DNA of 64,000 nt from contig CANQPX010000004.1 of NCBI GenBank assembly GCA_947625915.1, positions 1 to 64,000 on the forward strand. The letters run 5' to 3'. This DNA comes from an uncultured Clostridia bacterium. GTDB lineage: Bacteria > Bacillota > Clostridia > Oscillospirales > Ruminococcaceae. Below are positions 22,596-31,979 of the stretch, piece by piece; positions within the stretch are counted from its first letter, which is position 1; the number at the start of each line of letters is the position of its first letter. The translations under genes and the position numbers were made by a program. The notes below the pieces were generated by a model, which saw only the letters and a program-made list of their open reading frames with translations, was not told where the DNA came from and did no database searches.

Positions 22596-23792
22596 TCAAG
22601 AGTTTACAACGTCTTTTCCGCGGTATTTTGCGATAGAATAAACGTCCTTGTCACCGCGTCCCGAAAGATTTATAACAAGTATCTGATCCTTGCTCATTGA
22701 TGGGGCGATCTTCCTTGCGGCAGCTACCGCGTGTGCGGATTCGATAGCGGGGATTATCCCTTCCGTCCGTGAAAGATACTCGAACGCCTGAACGGCTTCT
22801 TCATCGGTTACGGGCATATACTCCGCGCGTCCCGTTTTATGGAGCATAGCGTGTTCGGGACCTATTCCGGGGTAGTCAAGTCCTGCGGAAATGGAGTAAA
22901 CAGGGTCTATCTGTCCGAACTCGTTTTGCAGGAAAAGTGATTTCATTCCGTGGAAGATACCTACCGTTCCTTTGGCGATAGTGGAGGCGTGCTTGCCTGT
23001 TTCAACGCCGAGACCTGCCGCTTCCGCTCCCACAAGGCGAACGGACTTATCGTTTATAAAGTCATAGAACGCCCCCATAGAGTTCGATCCGCCGCCGACG
23101 CAAGCGCATACGCAGTCGGGAAGTTTTCCCTCTTTTTCCATGAGCTGTTCCCGTATCTCTTCCGAGATTATTTTCTGGAAATCACGGACCATGGCAGGGT
23201 AGGGGTGCGGTCCCATTACCGAACCTATGCAGTAAAAAGTGGTGTTTACATTTTCCGCCCAATCACGCATGGCTGCGTTTATGGCGTCTTTAAGAGTGTT
23301 CGTTCCCTCATGGACGGCGATAACGCTCGAACCGAGAAGTTCCATTCTGTAAGCATTGAGCGACTGGCGCACGGCGTCTTCCGCGCCCATGTAGACCTGA
23401 CATTCCAGACCGAAAAGCGCGCATACCGTTGCCGTTGCAACGCCGTGCTGCCCCGCTCCCGTTTCCGCGATAATGCGGGTCTTGCCCATTCTTTTAGCAA
23501 GAAGTATCTGTCCGAGAACGTTATTTATCTTATGCGAACCTGTATGGTTAAGATCTTCACGCTTGATGTAAATTTTTGCGCCGCCAAGATCCTTTGTCAT
23601 TTTTTCTGCATAGTAAAGCAGTGAAGGTCTGCCCGCATAATCCCTGTAAAGAGTTTTCAGTTCGTTTTTGAAATCGGGATCGTCTTTGTATTTCGTGTAT
23701 GCCGCGTCAAGTTCGTTGACCGCGTTCATAACTGTCTCGGGAACATACTGTCCGCCGAATATATCAAATCTTCCCTTTGAAGTTTCAGACAT
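22596..23792 (-). CDS. trpB: Tryptophan synthase beta subunit
   Basis: 398 residues from the ATG at 23792, with AAAGG 9 nt upstream; a TTG 9 nt earlier is less likely. PLP enzyme that joins indole and serine. The PLP lysine lies in [15 protein letters not shown], the ammonia/serine site in [17 protein letters not shown], the phosphate cup in [15 protein letters not shown] and the C-terminal LSGRGDKDV. It overlaps the 3' end of trpF by 8 bases, indicating coupling. Confidence 0.97.
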   Translation of the reverse strand: MSETSKGRFDIFGGQYVPETVMNAVNELDAAYTKYKDDPDFKNELKTLYRDYAGRPSLLYYAEKMTKDLGGAKIYIKREDLNHTGSHKINNVLGQILLAKRMGKTRIIAETGAGQHGVATATVCALFGLECQVYMGAEDAVRQSLNAYRMELLGSSVIAVHEGTNTLKDAINAAMRDWAENVNTTFYCIGSVMGPHPYPAMVRDFQKIISEEIREQLMEKEGKLPDCVCACVGGGSNSMGAFYDFINDKSVRLVGAEAAGLGVETGKHASTIAKGTVGIFHGMKSLFLQNEFGQIDPVYSISAGLDYPGIGPEHAMLHKTGRAEYMPVTDEEAVQAFEYLSRTEGIIPAIESAHAVAAARKIAPSMSKDQILVINLSGRGDKDVYSIAKYRGKDVVNS

Positions 23793-24411
23793 TTTTATCA
23801 ACCTTTCGTACTAAATTCATGATCGCTTTTATTTTGGCAGGATCTTTCACGCCGTCCGTTTCCGTTCCGCCCGAGATATCCACGCCGTAAGGGGAAATTT
23901 TCATTGCCTCGGAAATATTGTCCGCGTTTATCCCGCCTGCTAAAAGATATGGCATGGAAATTTTCGTCCGCCGTATAAGTTCCCAGTCTGCGGTCTTTCC
24001 CGTGCCTCCGTTGGCGCTCGGGGAATAGCTGTCGAGGACCAGCATATCCGCGCCAAGCTTTTCGGCAGCGGAAATATCCGCTGCGGTTTGGACGCGCACG
24101 GCTTTCCATATCTTCACATCGGAGATCTTTCTGAGCGCGGAGATATACTCCGCGTCCTCGCTGCCTTGCAGCTGTACGGCATAAAATCCCGCTTTTGCGG
24201 CAGTCTCCGCAACAGATCCCACGGGCTGGTCTATGAAAACTCCCACCGCTTTCACCGAAGGGTCAAGCTGTTTCGCAAGCATTTCCGCAGTTTCGGGAGA
24301 GATCGTCCTGCGGTAGCCTTCCGCAAGGATAAATCCCGCAAGATCGGGCTTTGCTTCGTTTATATAGGAAATATCTTCCTCGCGTCTTAACCCGCAAAGT
24401 TTTATCATCAT
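23785..24411 (-). CDS. trpF: Phosphoribosylanthranilate isomerase
   Basis: 208 residues. Amadori isomerase of tryptophan synthesis with the TIM-barrel signatures [13 protein letters not shown] (catalytic Cys), [16 protein letters not shown] (the usual form is GFVF...SPRYV), [28 protein letters not shown] with the catalytic Asp, and [10 protein letters not shown] near the phosphate site. The start overlaps the trpC stop (ATGA). There is a second ATG three bases later; the first is used for length. Confidence 0.93.
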   Translation of the reverse strand: MMIKLCGLRREEDISYINEAKPDLAGFILAEGYRRTISPETAEMLAKQLDPSVKAVGVFIDQPVGSVAETAAKAGFYAVQLQGSEDAEYISALRKISDVKIWKAVRVQTAADISAAEKLGADMLVLDSYSPSANGGTGKTADWELIRRTKISMPYLLAGGINADNISEAMKISPYGVDISGGTETDGVKDPAKIKAIMNLVRKVDKNV

Positions 24412-25196
24412 AACAGTGATCTCAACTCCTTGACGGCGGAAACGGGATCGCCGCTCCGCATAAGAGTTTCTCCGATAAGGACGGCTTTTGCGCCGCAGTC
24501 GGAAACGAATTTTATATCTTCCGCAGTTTTTATCCCGCTTTCCGAAACTATGACGCCGCCTTCGGGAACAAGTTCCGCAAGTGCCTTTGTAGTTTCAAGT
24601 GTAACGCTGAAAGTTTTAAGATCGCGGTTATTTATCCCGAATATCTTACATCCCGCTTCCGCAACGGCTTTGAGTTCGCCGGCATTATGGCTTTCCGCGA
24701 GAACGTCCATTTTAAGCGATCCTGCGATCTCACGGAATTCCCGCATAGTGGGGATATCCAGCATTGCCGCGATAAGAAGTACGGCGTCCGCGCCCATGGC
24801 TTTTGCCTCGTATATCTGATACGGGTGGATAATGAAATCTTTCCGCAGCATGGGGATATTTACTTCTTTACGGATCGCCGCGAAAATTTCCGCCGAACCT
24901 TTGAAATAGTATTCCTCGGTAAGACAGGATATAGCCGCCGCACCTGCGGAAACATATGCAAGCGCCTGTTCCACAGGGCGGAAGTCCTCGCTTATTATCC
25001 CTTTTGAGGGAGAAGCTTTTTTCACTTCGGCAATGAAAGCGGGGGAAGGCTCGGCTGTTATCGCCTTTGAAAAACTTCTTCCCGTGTCGGACTTTGCAGC
25101 CGTTTCAGCCGTTCTGCGGACTTCCTCAAAGGGAACTGCGGACATATCCCGTTCAAGCTGTTGGCGGCGTTTTGCCGCAATATCGTCAAGTATCAT
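24408..25196 (-). CDS. trpC: Indole-3-glycerol phosphate synthase
   Basis: 262 residues. It closes the indole ring from carboxyphenylaminodeoxyribulose phosphate. Signatures are FIAEVKKASPSKGII (catalytic Lys), SCLTEEYYFKGS, MLRKDFIIHPYQI (catalytic Lys), LAESHNAGELKA, IFGINNRDLKTFSV, VSESGIKTAEDI and VLIGETLMRSGDP. It follows trpGD by 24 nt. AAAGGAAA precedes the ATG. Confidence 0.97.
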   Translation of the reverse strand: MILDDIAAKRRQQLERDMSAVPFEEVRRTAETAAKSDTGRSFSKAITAEPSPAFIAEVKKASPSKGIISEDFRPVEQALAYVSAGAAAISCLTEEYYFKGSAEIFAAIRKEVNIPMLRKDFIIHPYQIYEAKAMGADAVLLIAAMLDIPTMREFREIAGSLKMDVLAESHNAGELKAVAEAGCKIFGINNRDLKTFSVTLETTKALAELVPEGGVIVSESGIKTAEDIKFVSDCGAKAVLIGETLMRSGDPVSAVKELRSLL

Positions 25197-25220
25197 AACT
25201 AATTTCCTTTCGGGGAAAGA

Positions 25221-26852
25221 TCAGACTCTGTTAGTGAAATCTCTCATCTTCTCAAACTTGGCAAACGCTTTTCCGCTGTCGATGGAATCCTTTGCCATAG
25301 CGATACCTTCTTCAATAGAAGCTGCCGCGCCTGTGCAGTAGATGGCACTTCCCGCGTTGAGAAGAACGATATCGCGCTTTGCGCCTTTTTCTGTACCTTT
25401 GAGAATGTTGAGCGTTATCTGTGCGTTTTCATCGGGAGTTCCGCCTGTTATTTCCGAACGGTTCGCACGTCTCATGCCGAGGTCTTCGGGCTCTATCTCA
25501 TATTTGATAAGTTTCCTGTCGCGCAGCTCGCAGACTTTTGTAGTTCCGCATACTGTCATTTCGTCCAGACCGTCGCCGTAAACTATCATTGCACCTTTTA
25601 CACCGACGTTCATGAGAACTTTTGCCATAACTTCGAGAAGTTTTTCATCATAAACGCCCAGCAGGATATAGTCCGAAAGCGCGGGGTTCGCAAGAGGTCC
25701 GAGGATATTGAAAACAGTTCTTACGCCTATTTCACGCCTTGCGGGGCCTACAAATCTCATGGCTTTGTGGAAGGACTGTGCGAACAGGAAGGAGATCCCC
25801 GTTTCTTTCATGCAGGCGGCAGCCATTGCGGGGGTAAGGTTCAGCTTTACTCCAAGAGACTCCAGAACGTCAGCCGCACCGCTCTTGCTGGAAACGCTTC
25901 TGTTTCCGTGTTTTGCAACGTTCAGCCCCGCGCCTGCGATCACAAATGAAGATGTTGTGGAAATGTTGAAAGTATTTGAAACGTCTCCGCCTGTTCCCAC
26001 GATATCCACCGCGGAACGCGCAGCGGGAACAACGCTTGCTTTGCGGCGCATGATCCTTGCGAAGCCCGTGATCTCGTCAATAGTTTCGCCTTTGCAGCGG
26101 AGAGCCATGAGGAATGCCGCTATCTGCGCATCGGTAGCACCGTCGGACATGATGATGTTCATTGCGTTCTCCGCGTCTTCCTGTGAAAGATCTTTGCCGT
26201 CCGCAGCCATGGCGATGTATTTTTTAAGTGCGACTCTCTTTTCCTTCGGCACTGACGCAACTTCAACGCCGACGCTCTTTATTCCCGCAGTCCGCAGGAA
26301 GTTTGCGAGTATCGCCGCGCCCTGTTCGGTAAGGATCGACTCGGGGTGGAACTGTACGCCGAAAGTCGGGTGCGTTTTGTGCTGTACAGCCATTATCTGA
26401 CCTTCGCCGTCCGTTGCGACAACATTTATGCAGTCGGGGATAGATATCGGATCCACCACAAGAGAATGATATCTTGCGGCAGTTATTTTTTCGGGAAGTC
26501 CGTCAAATACGGGGCAATTCGTATTTATGGAAATCTCCGTGCCTTTGCCGTGCATGGGGAGTTTTGCTTTTATTATCTTTCCGCCGAAAGCTTCCGCGAT
26601 AGCCTGATGTCCGAGACATATGCCGAGGATAGGTATTTTTCCGCTGAAACGCTTTACCGCGTCAACGGATATCCCCGCATCTGCGGGATATCCCGGACCG
26701 GGGGATATGATAAGTGCTTCGGGAGCAAGTTTTTCTACCTCGTCAAGGGTCATCTCATCGTTCCTGACAACTTTTATATCGGGGTAAATGGTTCCCATAA
26801 GCTGATAAAGGTTGTATGTGAAGCTGTCATAATTATCTATCATCAATATCAT
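25221..26852 (-). CDS. trpGD: Anthranilate synthase component II fused to anthranilate phosphoribosyltransferase (TrpG-TrpD)
   Basis: 543 residues, two enzymes in one chain. Residues 1 to about 190 are the glutamine amidotransferase, with MIDNYDSFTYNL, the nucleophile region LGICLGHQAIAEAFGG and GVQFHPESILTEQG. From about 205 on is the phosphoribosyltransferase, with a helical N-terminal part, the PRPP-binding DIVGTGGDVSNTFNIS, AKHGNRSVSSKSGAAD, and GLDEMTVCG near the end. TrpG supplies ammonia to TrpE, and TrpD adds PRPP to anthranilate. The same fusion is known in enterobacteria and several Clostridia. It lies 17 nt after trpE. Confidence 0.97.
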   Translation of the reverse strand: MILMIDNYDSFTYNLYQLMGTIYPDIKVVRNDEMTLDEVEKLAPEALIISPGPGYPADAGISVDAVKRFSGKIPILGICLGHQAIAEAFGGKIIKAKLPMHGKGTEISINTNCPVFDGLPEKITAARYHSLVVDPISIPDCINVVATDGEGQIMAVQHKTHPTFGVQFHPESILTEQGAAILANFLRTAGIKSVGVEVASVPKEKRVALKKYIAMAADGKDLSQEDAENAMNIIMSDGATDAQIAAFLMALRCKGETIDEITGFARIMRRKASVVPAARSAVDIVGTGGDVSNTFNISTTSSFVIAGAGLNVAKHGNRSVSSKSGAADVLESLGVKLNLTPAMAAACMKETGISFLFAQSFHKAMRFVGPARREIGVRTVFNILGPLANPALSDYILLGVYDEKLLEVMAKVLMNVGVKGAMIVYGDGLDEMTVCGTTKVCELRDRKLIKYEIEPEDLGMRRANRSEITGGTPDENAQITLNILKGTEKGAKRDIVLLNAGSAIYCTGAAASIEEGIAMAKDSIDSGKAFAKFEKMRDFTNRV

Positions 26853-26869
26853 AGCAATCGTTCCTCCTT

Positions 26870-28342
26870 TTAAATATCAGAAGCTTCTGCGATAGCGTTT
26901 ACAACTGCAAGAGCCTTGTTCCGTGTTTCCTCGTATTCCTTTTCGGGAACGCTGTCATAAACTATGCCTGCGCCCGCTTGTACATAAGCTTTTCCGTGGC
27001 GGAAAAGCACTGTTCTTATGGCGATGCAGGTGTCGATATTTCCGCTGAAGCCGAGGTAACCCACCGTTCCGCCGTAAAGACCGCGTTTTTTGTTTTCAAG
27101 TTCGTCAATTATCTCCATAGCGCGTACTTTCGGCGCGCCCGAGAGCGTTCCCGCGGGAAGTACGGACATCAGCGCGTCCATGGCTGTTTTTCCTTCTGCA
27201 AGACGTCCCTGAACATCGGAAACAAGGTGCATTACCTTTGAATAGCGTTCAACTCTCATAAAGTCTGTAACGTTCACCGTTCCGAAGCTGCATACTTTTC
27301 CCACATCGTTTCTGCCGAGGTCAACGAGCATGGTATGTTCCGCGCGTTCTTTCGGGTCGGAAATGAGCTGTTTCTCGAAAGCTTTATCCTCTTCATCGGT
27401 CTTTCCTCTGCCGATAGTTCCCGCGATAGGCTTTGTGATGACTGCGCCGTCGGTAACGCTTACGAGCATTTCGGGCGAAGCGCCTGCTATGCAGTAATCC
27501 TTATGGTCGAAGTAGTAAAGATAAGGCGAAGGATTTGTTGAACGGAGCATACGGTAAACGTCAAAGGGCTCGGGGGGATCGGCGACTTCAAATCTTTGCG
27601 ACAGGACTACTTGACTGATATCGCCGTTGACGATATGTTCCTTGGCGGCTTCCACCATGGAAATGAATTCTTCTTTTGTTACATTTGAAGTAACGTTTAT
27701 GTCCTTTGCGGAACCTGTTCCCGTTTTAAAGGACGGGTTGGCGTCGGCAAGGATCTTTCCGATATCCATTGCTTGTCTGAAACATTCCTCATATTTTGTG
27801 TCAACATTTTCGCCCGCATTGATGTTGAGGATAATTACCGCTTTGTTTGTCAGGTGGTCATAAGCGACTATCTGATCGTAGAGGAACATATTTGAGTCGG
27901 GCATTTGCAGATCGTCTTCGGGAACGTTCACAAGTTTTTTCTCGAAGCGTCTTACTGTATCATATCCGAAATATCCTATCAGACCGCCCGTAAGCTTAGG
28001 TCTGTTAAGGAAAACGGGGGAAGATCTCTTTTCGAGTATAGAGTTGAAAAGTTCTATGGGGTCATTGCAATCTTTTTTCTCGGTTTTTCCGTTTTCGATG
28101 ATCTCGGCTTTATCGCCGAAGATGCGGACTTCCATTTTTGGGTCGATACCGATAAAGGAATAACGTCCCCACTGTTCGGTATTGTCAACGCTTTCGAGTA
28201 TGAAGCAGTTGTCGAATTTTTCTTTCAGTGCCGCGAACAATCCCACAGGCGTACAGCCGTCGATGAGCATTTCGTAGAACACCGGAACGGTCTTGTAATT
28301 CTGGAGCAGGTTTTTAACTTCCTCCTTAGTTGGGTACAACAT
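26870..28342 (-). CDS. trpE: Anthranilate synthase component I
   Basis: 490 residues from the ATG at 28342 with AAAGGAG 8 nt upstream; the frame stays open further up into the T-box leader, which is not coding. It makes anthranilate from chorismate using ammonia from TrpG. The tryptophan feedback site is recognisable as ILESVDNTEQWGRYSFIG near residue 40. Chorismate-binding signatures are DISQVVLSQRFE, PSPYLYYFD, ASPEML, KPIAGTIGRGKTDEED, LVDLGRNDVGKV and AGAGIVYDSVPEKEY. First gene of the operon. Confidence 0.97.
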   Translation of the reverse strand: MLYPTKEEVKNLLQNYKTVPVFYEMLIDGCTPVGLFAALKEKFDNCFILESVDNTEQWGRYSFIGIDPKMEVRIFGDKAEIIENGKTEKKDCNDPIELFNSILEKRSSPVFLNRPKLTGGLIGYFGYDTVRRFEKKLVNVPEDDLQMPDSNMFLYDQIVAYDHLTNKAVIILNINAGENVDTKYEECFRQAMDIGKILADANPSFKTGTGSAKDINVTSNVTKEEFISMVEAAKEHIVNGDISQVVLSQRFEVADPPEPFDVYRMLRSTNPSPYLYYFDHKDYCIAGASPEMLVSVTDGAVITKPIAGTIGRGKTDEEDKAFEKQLISDPKERAEHTMLVDLGRNDVGKVCSFGTVNVTDFMRVERYSKVMHLVSDVQGRLAEGKTAMDALMSVLPAGTLSGAPKVRAMEIIDELENKKRGLYGGTVGYLGFSGNIDTCIAIRTVLFRHGKAYVQAGAGIVYDSVPEKEYEETRNKALAVVNAIAEASDI

Positions 28343-28373
28343 GATAAAACTCCTTTCAAAGACGATCAAAATA

Positions 28374-28725
28374 AAAAGAGGTCTATTATCCGTATCACCG
28401 AAAATTTCAGTGATCGGGACGATAGACCTCGTGGTGCCACCCGTATTCGCAGATAAAAATATCCGCCTCATTGGGTACAAACAAGCGCGGAACTTCAACA
28501 AACAGTTCAAGTACGCCGCAAATGCAGATATACCCTATCCACTAACGCAGGAAATCGGCGCAGGCTACTTAGGGTAATTTTACGCAAGCCCTGTTTGCCA
28601 TTGCTTCTCACAAATCCATTCGCAGATATCGTTATGACCCGCACTCACACCGACGGCGGATTCTCTGATACATCGGCATATCTGTTACTTACTTTTGATC
28701 ATCGAATTTAGAAATATTAAATTAC
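28374..28725 (-). promoter_or_regulatory. Tryptophan T-box leader
   Basis: Read on the minus strand. The T-box sequence GGGTGGCACCACGAGG ends at 28427, inside the antiterminator region. The terminator pairs ATAGACCTC (28422-28430) with GAGGTCTAT (28378-28386), followed by TTTTTATTTT. Upstream, the stem I region has GCGAATGGATTTGTGAGAAG with the specifier TGG (28618-28616) followed by A, matching tRNA-Trp. Uncharged tRNA-Trp would bind the specifier and T-box bulge and allow readthrough into trpE. Stem II/III details were not resolved by eye. Confidence 0.93.
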
Positions 28726-28731
28726 GATACT

Positions 28732-28760
28732 ATTTTACGCCCGTGGTCGGTGTTTGTCAA
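28732..28760 (-). promoter_or_regulatory. trp operon promoter
   Basis: Minus strand TTGACA (28760-28755), 17 bp, TAAAAT (28737-28732), placing the start of the T-box leader near 28725. Confidence 0.85.
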
Positions 28761-28788
28761 TAAGGAAACTTCAAATTTGTATATCTGC

Positions 28789-28907
28789 ACAATATTCTAC
28801 CTGCAAATCTATGCACTTTTGCTATCTGATTGAACATATCAGCTGTGTTCAAGCAGATAGTGCTTATGAAAAGTTCCGACTCACATAATGCGATCCGGAA
28901 CTTTTTT
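28789..28907 (+). ncRNA. Small plus-strand RNA candidate, divergent from trp
   Basis: CTATCTG near 28818 pairs with CAGATAG near 28854 around an inner GAACA/TGTTC. Then an intrinsic terminator follows: AAGTTCCG (28871-28878) / CGGAACTT (28896-28903) with TTTTTT. A possible plus promoter is TTGTCA (28754-28759), 18 bp, TGTATA (28778-28783), overlapping the trp -35 box. There is no reading frame. The remaining bases up to 29086 are AT-rich and show nothing further. Confidence 0.4.
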
Positions 28908-29086
28908 ATGAAAATGTTCTTATAATTTGCAGCATGAATTGTCGTTTTACAATTCCGTCGGAAAGGAAATTTACGGATAAATCAAAATTACTAAAATATA
29001 AGAAAATATTTGTATGTGTTTCACAATTATTTTAAAAGAATATTGAAAAAAAATAAGCATTATGGTATACTTTAACTAAGAATTTT

Positions 29087-29998
29087 TTATATTTTTGGGA
29101 AATAGTTTATAAGTGCGTCCTTTTCACTTTCCGTGAGCCTGCGGCTCCATGAGACGCGTCCCGACGGGATATTGCCGTATTCGTAAAAACGTGCCGTCTT
29201 GTCACGGTCGGTGTCGTTCCATTTGTCAAATCCTTCACGGGATATGTGCCTGCCGTACTCACAGTTTATAAAACTGCATTTCCCATAGTCCCGCCACGGG
29301 CGCGCAAGATATATCGAACCGTCCGCTACGGCTTCTTCACAGGTGAAACGGCACTCATTGAACACAAAGCATACTTCCTGCTCCGATGCGTGCGCAGGCG
29401 CGGCTGTGTAACCATGCCCCCGTACATCATAGACGGATCGTATCTCACAGCCGTCAAACAATGCATCGCCGCAGCCGAATATGAAATCTACATTGCCTGC
29501 GATAAGGCAGTCTTTGAATATATGGCGCTGATATCCGTTCGCTCTGAGCGGATCTTTCAGAAGCCCGTCATAACGCTCGATAAGATCGGGCGGCAAAGGT
29601 CCGCAGAATACTGTATCCTGCGTGGATATGAAACTGCACCTCTCGGCAAGGAACCCGTCGGCATATACCGTTAAGGCAACTTCTTGACCTTTGATCTCCG
29701 GTGAAAGCGCGTCGTTCTTTACGGTGAGATCCCTGAACGTCACGTTCGGCGCAAGAACTGCGGCGGTATACGTTCTGAAAGTTATGAGTTCTTCTCCGTT
29801 TTCATCGGGTTTTTTTGCGTAATCGTCCCATACGATAACGGTTTCCTCGGCACTGCTGCCTTTAAGTTCGATATCGGGAACGGTTATCTCGATCTTTTCG
29901 CGGTATATCCCCGGTGCAAGAATTATCTGCGTTCCGGGAACAGCCTTCTTCAATGCTTCCGAAAGTTTATCATCGGGAGTTATGTTTATGACAGTCAT
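29087..29998 (-). CDS. Pectinesterase (CE8), intracellular
   Basis: 303 residues with no signal peptide, so cytoplasmic. It removes methyl esters from galacturonan. The right-handed beta-helix signatures of CE8 are present: GIYREKIEI near residue 31, FISTQDTVFCG near 118 (catalytic region QDT), NVDFIFGCGDALF near 168 with the catalytic Asp, and YLARPWRDYGKCSF near 225 (the usual form is LGRPW). It is transcribed divergently from the plus-strand pectin locus with about 210 bp between the two starts. A cytoplasmic form implies that methylated oligogalacturonides are imported first. GGAGGA precedes the ATG. Confidence 0.93.
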   Translation of the reverse strand: MTVINITPDDKLSEALKKAVPGTQIILAPGIYREKIEITVPDIELKGSSAEETVIVWDDYAKKPDENGEELITFRTYTAAVLAPNVTFRDLTVKNDALSPEIKGQEVALTVYADGFLAERCSFISTQDTVFCGPLPPDLIERYDGLLKDPLRANGYQRHIFKDCLIAGNVDFIFGCGDALFDGCEIRSVYDVRGHGYTAAPAHASEQEVCFVFNECRFTCEEAVADGSIYLARPWRDYGKCSFINCEYGRHISREGFDKWNDTDRDKTARFYEYGNIPSGRVSWSRRLTESEKDALINYFPKI

Positions 29999-30208
29999 AA
30001 TTATCCTCCTACTATATTATAGTGTGATATGTTTTATGAAATAAATTATAACGTCAAATTTTCCGATTTTCAATAAAAAACGGCAGATATGCGCGCTTTG
30101 TCATGATTTTTGTTGATATCAGACAAATGTAAGGCTCGGCAAAGAAAAGTTTTGTGAAAAATTTTCCGCTCGCTTTATCCCGTATATCATGTCAGAGGAA
30201 CGGTATGA

Positions 30209-30829
30209 ATGAACTTATCTTTTAAACAATACAGAACGATAGATCTTGTCATAATGCTTGTGCTGCTGGCAATATCCGAAGCGGTCATCGCATATGCCGC
30301 AAGAGTATGGTTCCCGTATGAATCATATGTATTGTCTCCGTCGATAGCGATGATCTGCATCGTTATGATGCGCTGGAACGGCTTTGCGGCTGTTCATGCC
30401 ATAGGCGGCGGCGCGGCGTTATGTATAGCTTCGGGCGCAAATGCGGCACAGTTCGCGGTCTACTGCATAGGCAACTGCTTCGCTCTTGCGGCTCTGCTGC
30501 TTTTCAGGATCTTCGGAAAGGAAAAGATCAGATCAAGCAATATGTTAACGATACTGTTTGCGTTCACGGCGTTCTGCGCGGCGCAGATAGGAAGATGGCT
30601 CGTGGGACTTCTTTTCGGCGGCTCGGCAGGGGATATCATAACCTTGTTCACAACAGATTCACTGTCACTGGTCTTTACTATAGTAACACTTCTTATCGCA
30701 CGAAGGATCGACGGTCTGTTTGAGGATCAGAAGGCTTACCTTATCCGTACGCAGAACGAAAGGAACAGACAGCAGATGCCCGATGAGGGAGATACCTTAT
30801 ACGGTGAAGGCACGGACAGATATGAATAA
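30209..30829 (+). CDS. Membrane protein of unknown function, ahead of the pectin transporter
   Basis: 206 residues with about five hydrophobic helices: 13-31, 41-56, 62-82 with a Gly/Ala-rich turn AIGGGAALCIA, 83-101, and 110-165. Then comes a charged C-terminal tail (ERNRQQMPDEGDTLYGEGTDRYE). The overall look is that of a small ECF-type substrate-binding (S) component, but no ECF ATPase is here and the match is only by appearance. It lies 73 bp before the first sugar ABC permease and in the same direction. GAGGAA is 10 nt from the ATG. Function not assigned. Confidence 0.6.
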   Translation: MNLSFKQYRTIDLVIMLVLLAISEAVIAYAARVWFPYESYVLSPSIAMICIVMMRWNGFAAVHAIGGGAALCIASGANAAQFAVYCIGNCFALAALLLFRIFGKEKIRSSNMLTILFAFTAFCAAQIGRWLVGLLFGGSAGDIITLFTTDSLSLVFTIVTLLIARRIDGLFEDQKAYLIRTQNERNRQQMPDEGDTLYGEGTDRYE

Positions 30830-30842
30830 CTTTTTTAAATAA

Positions 30843-30856
30843 AGTAAACGTTTTCT
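30843..30856 (+). promoter_or_regulatory. Near-consensus cre (CcpA) site before the ABC operon
   Basis: AGTAAACGTTTTCT matches the cre consensus TGWAANCGNTNWCA at 12 of 14 positions; the two outermost bases differ. It lies 47 bp before the permease ATG. LacI-family regulators also use such AAACGTTT centres. Confidence 0.55.
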
Positions 30857-30902
30857 GTATTTTTATATGTTGAGAAAATATCATTTTTAGGAGGTTTCAA
30901 AG

Positions 30903-31967
30903 ATGACACTCAACGCTTCAGATTATTTGATATTCGATGAGGAGAGCGGTACTTACATCGAAAATCCCGAACAGGCTGTCAGGGACGATGTTGAAAAACA
31001 TCAGTGGCTGAACGTTCTGCGGACGGTGATAAAGGACTGGCGGCTGTACCTCATGCTGGTGCCGATGATACTCGTGTTCCTGCTGTGGAGATACTTCCCG
31101 ATGTACGAACTGCTTGGGTGCTTCAAACTGACAGAGGACGCAAAAGACGTTGCCGATCAGTATTACTCAGGATTTTCGTATTTCAGGACGCTGCTTACAG
31201 GCGTCGGAAATATCGAACTTTCCTCTCAGTTCTGGCGCGCGTTCAGGAATACGTTCCTGTTAAGCTTCTACGGTCTGGTGTTCGGTTTCCCCATGCCGAT
31301 AATCATTGCGCTGTTCTTCAACGAAGTGCGCTCAAATATAGCGCGGAGCATCTATCAGGTGCTTACATACCTTCCTAAGTTCATGTCAACGGTCGTAATG
31401 ACATCACTGGTAATGATGCTCGTAAAACAAGGCTCCGATACATCGGGAATGCAGCCCGGCGTTATCTCGCAGCTCCTTACGCATATAGGCGCTATCTCAA
31501 ACGAGACAGCATATGTAGGTATGCTGAACGATCCGTCCTTCTTCAGGGCTATATATCAGATAAGCGGCATATGGGAAGGCGCAGGATATGACAGTATCGT
31601 GTTCTTTGCGGCGATAATCGCGATATCACCTACGAGTTACGAAGCCGCCCAGATAGACGGCGCGGGAAAAATGGCTCAGATGAAATACGTTATCCTGCCG
31701 TCCATACTTTCGACAATCGTTATCATGCTCATAACAAGGATAGGCTCACTGCTCAATATCGGTTATGAAAAAGTTCTGCTTCTGTATAACCCGAATACAT
31801 ACGTTACCGCTGATGTCGTTTCCACTTTCGCACAAAGGAACGGTATCGCAGGCGCATTGAAGGGTATGGCTTCCGCCGCAGAAATGATGAACAATATCAT
31901 AGGAATGCTGCTCGTTATAGGCGCAAATACCATCGCACGAAAAGCATCCGATGTATCACTCTACTAA
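30903..31967 (+). CDS. Carbohydrate ABC transporter permease 1 (LplB-type)
   Basis: 354 residues with six core membrane helices. The first is DWRLYLMLVPMILVFLLWRYF near residue 45, after an unusually long polar N-terminus. The permease-ATPase contact loop reads SYEAAQIDGAGKMAQMKYVILPSI near residue 245. This is the LplB/YteP-type subfamily found with large lipoprotein binding proteins for pectin and xylan oligomers in Firmicutes. AGGAGG precedes the ATG by 8 nt. It is followed after 12 nt by the partner permease. The context points to oligogalacturonide uptake. Confidence 0.93.
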   Translation: MTLNASDYLIFDEESGTYIENPEQAVRDDVEKHQWLNVLRTVIKDWRLYLMLVPMILVFLLWRYFPMYELLGCFKLTEDAKDVADQYYSGFSYFRTLLTGVGNIELSSQFWRAFRNTFLLSFYGLVFGFPMPIIIALFFNEVRSNIARSIYQVLTYLPKFMSTVVMTSLVMMLVKQGSDTSGMQPGVISQLLTHIGAISNETAYVGMLNDPSFFRAIYQISGIWEGAGYDSIVFFAAIIAISPTSYEAAQIDGAGKMAQMKYVILPSILSTIVIMLITRIGSLLNIGYEKVLLLYNPNTYVTADVVSTFAQRNGIAGALKGMASAAEMMNNIIGMLLVIGANTIARKASDVSLY

Positions 31968-31979
31968 AGAGGTCTGATT

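Noticed and set aside
28343..28510. N-terminal extension of TrpE
   Set aside because: The extra frame runs through the T-box terminator; the start at 28342 has AAAGGAG at 8 nt.
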